DNA from: Acidobacteriota bacterium
GTDB taxonomy: Bacteria > Acidobacteriota > Vicinamibacteria > Vicinamibacterales > 2-12-FULL-66-21
Assembly: GCA_020200195.1 (NCBI GenBank)
Contig: JAIVJE010000335.1
Location: 1-7,110, forward strand
Length of the DNA: 7,110 nucleotides
Reading direction: 5' to 3'
A program made the position numbers and the translations under genes. A model generated the notes under the pieces. The model had not been told where the DNA came from, did not search any database, and saw nothing but the letters and a program-made list of their open reading frames with translations. Position 1 is the first letter of the stretch, and each line of letters opens with the position of its first letter. Shown one piece after another: positions 5,611 to 7,110 of the stretch.

Positions 5611-6780
5611 ATGCAAACTGAATTTCTTGCGGGCGTAAGCCCGACCGGCCCCTCCCACATTGTCGGTGCCAGCACCGGGCTCGCCGAAATCGTAAAGCTG
5701 GCGCGACGCGCCGCCGCCGGCGACGCGAAAGTCCTCATCACTGGCGAAAGCGGCGTTGGGAAGGACCTGGTGGCGACCGAAATCCATCGGTTCTCTCCAC
5801 GCAGGAATGGCCCCTTCATCGCGGTGAACTGCGCCGGCTTGACGGAAACCCTCCTGGAATCCGAACTGTTTGGCCATGTCCGGGGCAGTTTCACCGGCGC
5901 GTACCGGGACAAAATCGGCAAGCTCGAACAGGCGGATGGCGGAACGTTGTTCCTGGACGAAGTGGGGGAGATGAGCCTGCGCATGCAGGCCATGCTGCTG
6001 CGGTTCCTCGAACAAGGAGAAGTGCAGCGGGTCGGGTCGGTGCGCGGAACGCGCCGCGTCGACGTCCGCGTCGTCGCCGCCACCAACCGCAATCTGGGCG
6101 AGCGTGTCGCTGCGGGCGACTTCCGCGAAGACCTGCTGTATCGGCTCCGCGTAATTCACATCCACGTTCCGGCGCTGAGGGACCGACGCGCGGATGTTCG
6201 ACCGTTGATTGCGCACTTTGCGTCGGTGCGCGGCCGCAACGCGCAGTTTTCCGACGAGGCGGTCACGCTGCTCGAACGGTATCGGTGGCCGGGCAACGTC
6301 AGGGAGCTGCAGAACGTCGTCGAGCAGGCGATTTGGCAGTCCGGCGGCGAAGAGATCGGAGCGGCGCATCTGCCGTCGTGCGTCTCCGCCGTTGATCAAT
6401 TGCTTCAGGTGCGAGAGCGCCGCAGGCAGGTCGCGGATGACCTCTACGACGCACTCGTGACCGGCGGCTACTGTTTCTGGGAACATATCCACCCGTTGTT
6501 CCTGACGCGCGATATTACGCGGCACGATATCCGAGAGCTGGTGCGCCGTGGTCTGCAGACCACCCGGGGTAATTACCGTGGGCTGCTCGCCTTGTTCCGC
6601 ATGCCGGCCGAGGACTACCAGCGCTTCCATAATTTCCTGACAGCCCATGGCTGCAAGGTGGAATTCCGCGAGTTCCGCAGCACCGACTCGGCGCCGCTGC
6701 GCCGCCGGCGCAGTCGGGCACTCCTCGCTGAACGTGCGACGGACGAAAGCGTGCGACCCGGTCGCGACGCGCGTGCCTGA
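5611..6780 (+). CDS. Sigma-54-dependent enhancer-binding protein without sensory domain
   Basis: The product has 389 residues. The AAA+ domain fills residues 17-245: Walker A GESGVGKD (45-52), the sigma-54-contact loop as GSFTGA (92-97; usual form GAFTGA), Walker B GGTLFLDE (110-117), sensor I in VVAATNRN (154-161), arginine-finger segment FREDLLYRLRV (171-181) and WPGNVREL (226-233). It should remodel sigma-54 RNA polymerase at -24/-12 promoters. Only about 16 residues precede the ATPase, so there is no receiver, GAF or PAS domain, as in PspF. The C-terminal part (about 275-355) lacks a standard Fis HTH. Instead DITRHDIRELVRRGLQTTRG, then NYRGLLALFRMPAEDYQRFHNFL, has a similar helix-turn-helix rhythm and probably binds DNA. 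The last 30 residues are Arg/Ala-rich. The ATG at 5611 has no clear ribosome-binding site; the frame is open back to 5473 without a standard start codon. A sigma-54-like promoter lies just upstream, and the next gene overlaps its end. Confidence 0.93.
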   Translation: MQTEFLAGVSPTGPSHIVGASTGLAEIVKLARRAAAGDAKVLITGESGVGKDLVATEIHRFSPRRNGPFIAVNCAGLTETLLESELFGHVRGSFTGAYRDKIGKLEQADGGTLFLDEVGEMSLRMQAMLLRFLEQGEVQRVGSVRGTRRVDVRVVAATNRNLGERVAAGDFREDLLYRLRVIHIHVPALRDRRADVRPLIAHFASVRGRNAQFSDEAVTLLERYRWPGNVRELQNVVEQAIWQSGGEEIGAAHLPSCVSAVDQLLQVRERRRQVADDLYDALVTGGYCFWEHIHPLFLTRDITRHDIRELVRRGLQTTRGNYRGLLALFRMPAEDYQRFHNFLTAHGCKVEFREFRSTDSAPLRRRRSRALLAERATDESVRPGRDARA

Positions 6781-7110
6781 GACATCCGAACCCCTCGACT
6801 ACCTTCGACGCTTCCTCCTTGCGGGGAGGAATACGGACGGCGGCTGGGGGTACTACCCGGGCAAGTCGAGCCGCCTGGAACCTACCTGCTGGGCGCTCCT
6901 GGCATTAGACCTCCGATCACAGGACGCTGATGTGTTACGCCGTTGGCCGACCTCGCGGGGCCTGCTACAGGAACTGCGCGGCGGCGGGCCGAACTACGGG
7001 TTTCACGCGCTTGGTCTGCTCACGCTGCTGGCACTGAACGTCGAACACGAGACCGGCAACGACGCCATTGCTGCCGCGATGGAAGGCGTAAAAGGCGTGG
7101 CCCTCCCGCC
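6773..7110 (+). CDS. Prenyltransferase/squalene-cyclase-repeat protein, N-terminal part
   Basis: The frame is open to the window edge and gives 112 codons, so the gene is cut by the window. It starts at GTG 6773, overlapping the activator stop by 8 bp; an in-frame GTG at 6734 is an alternative. The sequence SEPLDYLRRFLLAGRNTDGG, then WGYYPGKSSRLEPTCWALLAL (about residues 25-45), is typical of the alpha-alpha barrel repeats of squalene/hopene cyclases and protein prenyltransferase beta subunits, including a DGGWGYY resembling a QW motif. A second helix pair (NYGFHALGLLTLLALN) follows. The catalytic Asp motif of cyclases would lie beyond the window, so enzymatic activity cannot be judged; many bacterial members of this repeat family are not cyclases. 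The overlap suggests cotranscription and coupling with the sigma-54 activator. Confidence 0.75.
   Translation, partial: MPETSEPLDYLRRFLLAGRNTDGGWGYYPGKSSRLEPTCWALLALDLRSQDADVLRRWPTSRGLLQELRGGGPNYGFHALGLLTLLALNVEHETGNDAIAAAMEGVKGVALP

Noticed and set aside
5512..6648. 378-codon open frame antisense to the sigma-54 activator
   Set aside because: It mirrors the activator codons, has no recognisable domain, and the sense frame has every AAA+ motif. Long antisense frames are expected at this GC content.
6691..6715. GC-rich dyad near the end of the activator gene
   Set aside because: It lies in codons for an Arg/Ala-rich tail and has no T-tract; best explained by GC-rich codon use.

Overview
The window is about 63% GC by eye, densely packed, and reads as chromosomal DNA of a soil-type Gram-negative bacterium. 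Several traits fit Acidobacteriota, possibly Vicinamibacteria: PEGA-repeat and TonB-C-terminal proteins made side by side, an enhancer-binding protein with a non-standard C-terminal DNA-binding region, and a 9-bp GAAC/GTTC intergenic repeat. The taxonomic call is inference from style only. No tRNA, rRNA, CRISPR array, insertion sequence or phage gene was seen.

Layout. (1) Positions 155-2348, + strand: a membrane-anchored PEGA-repeat protein, then a secreted protein with a helical N-terminal part and a TonB-type C-terminal domain. (2) Positions 2377-3802, + strand: a tight operon of a DCC-family thiol-disulfide oxidoreductase (DUF393), a DUF2071/YqjF-like protein (stop and start overlap as TGATG) and a 61-residue CPXCG zinc-ribbon peptide. 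(3) Positions 3836-3864: a strong GC hairpin with a T-tract on the - strand, ending the convergent gene. (4) Positions 3872-4615, - strand: a general-stress protein joining a CsbD-like domain to a YflT/17M-like domain with a glycine-rich core. (5) Positions 4616-4933: a regulatory intergenic region with a near-consensus sigma-54 promoter, a perfect 9-9-9 inverted repeat about 110 bp upstream of the predicted transcription start, and a 9-bp tandem repeat. (6) Positions 4934-5340, - strand: two coupled mini-genes, a one-helix membrane peptide and a zinc-ribbon peptide. (7) Positions 5341-5610: a divergent control region with a second sigma-54-like promoter and two CAGCTG palindromes 51 bp apart. 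(8) Positions 5611-6780, + strand: a sigma-54 enhancer-binding protein with no sensory domain. (9) Position 6773 to the window end: the start of a prenyltransferase/squalene-cyclase-repeat protein that overlaps the regulator by 8 bp.

How it may work together. The most interesting reading is a local sigma-54 circuit. A PspF-like activator without a sensory domain may control its own transcript, including the terpene-cyclase-like gene, and also the nearby envelope/stress protein gene. A palindrome sits where an upstream activator site would be expected at the stress gene. The promoters and palindromes are seen in the sequence; the regulatory link between them is inference.
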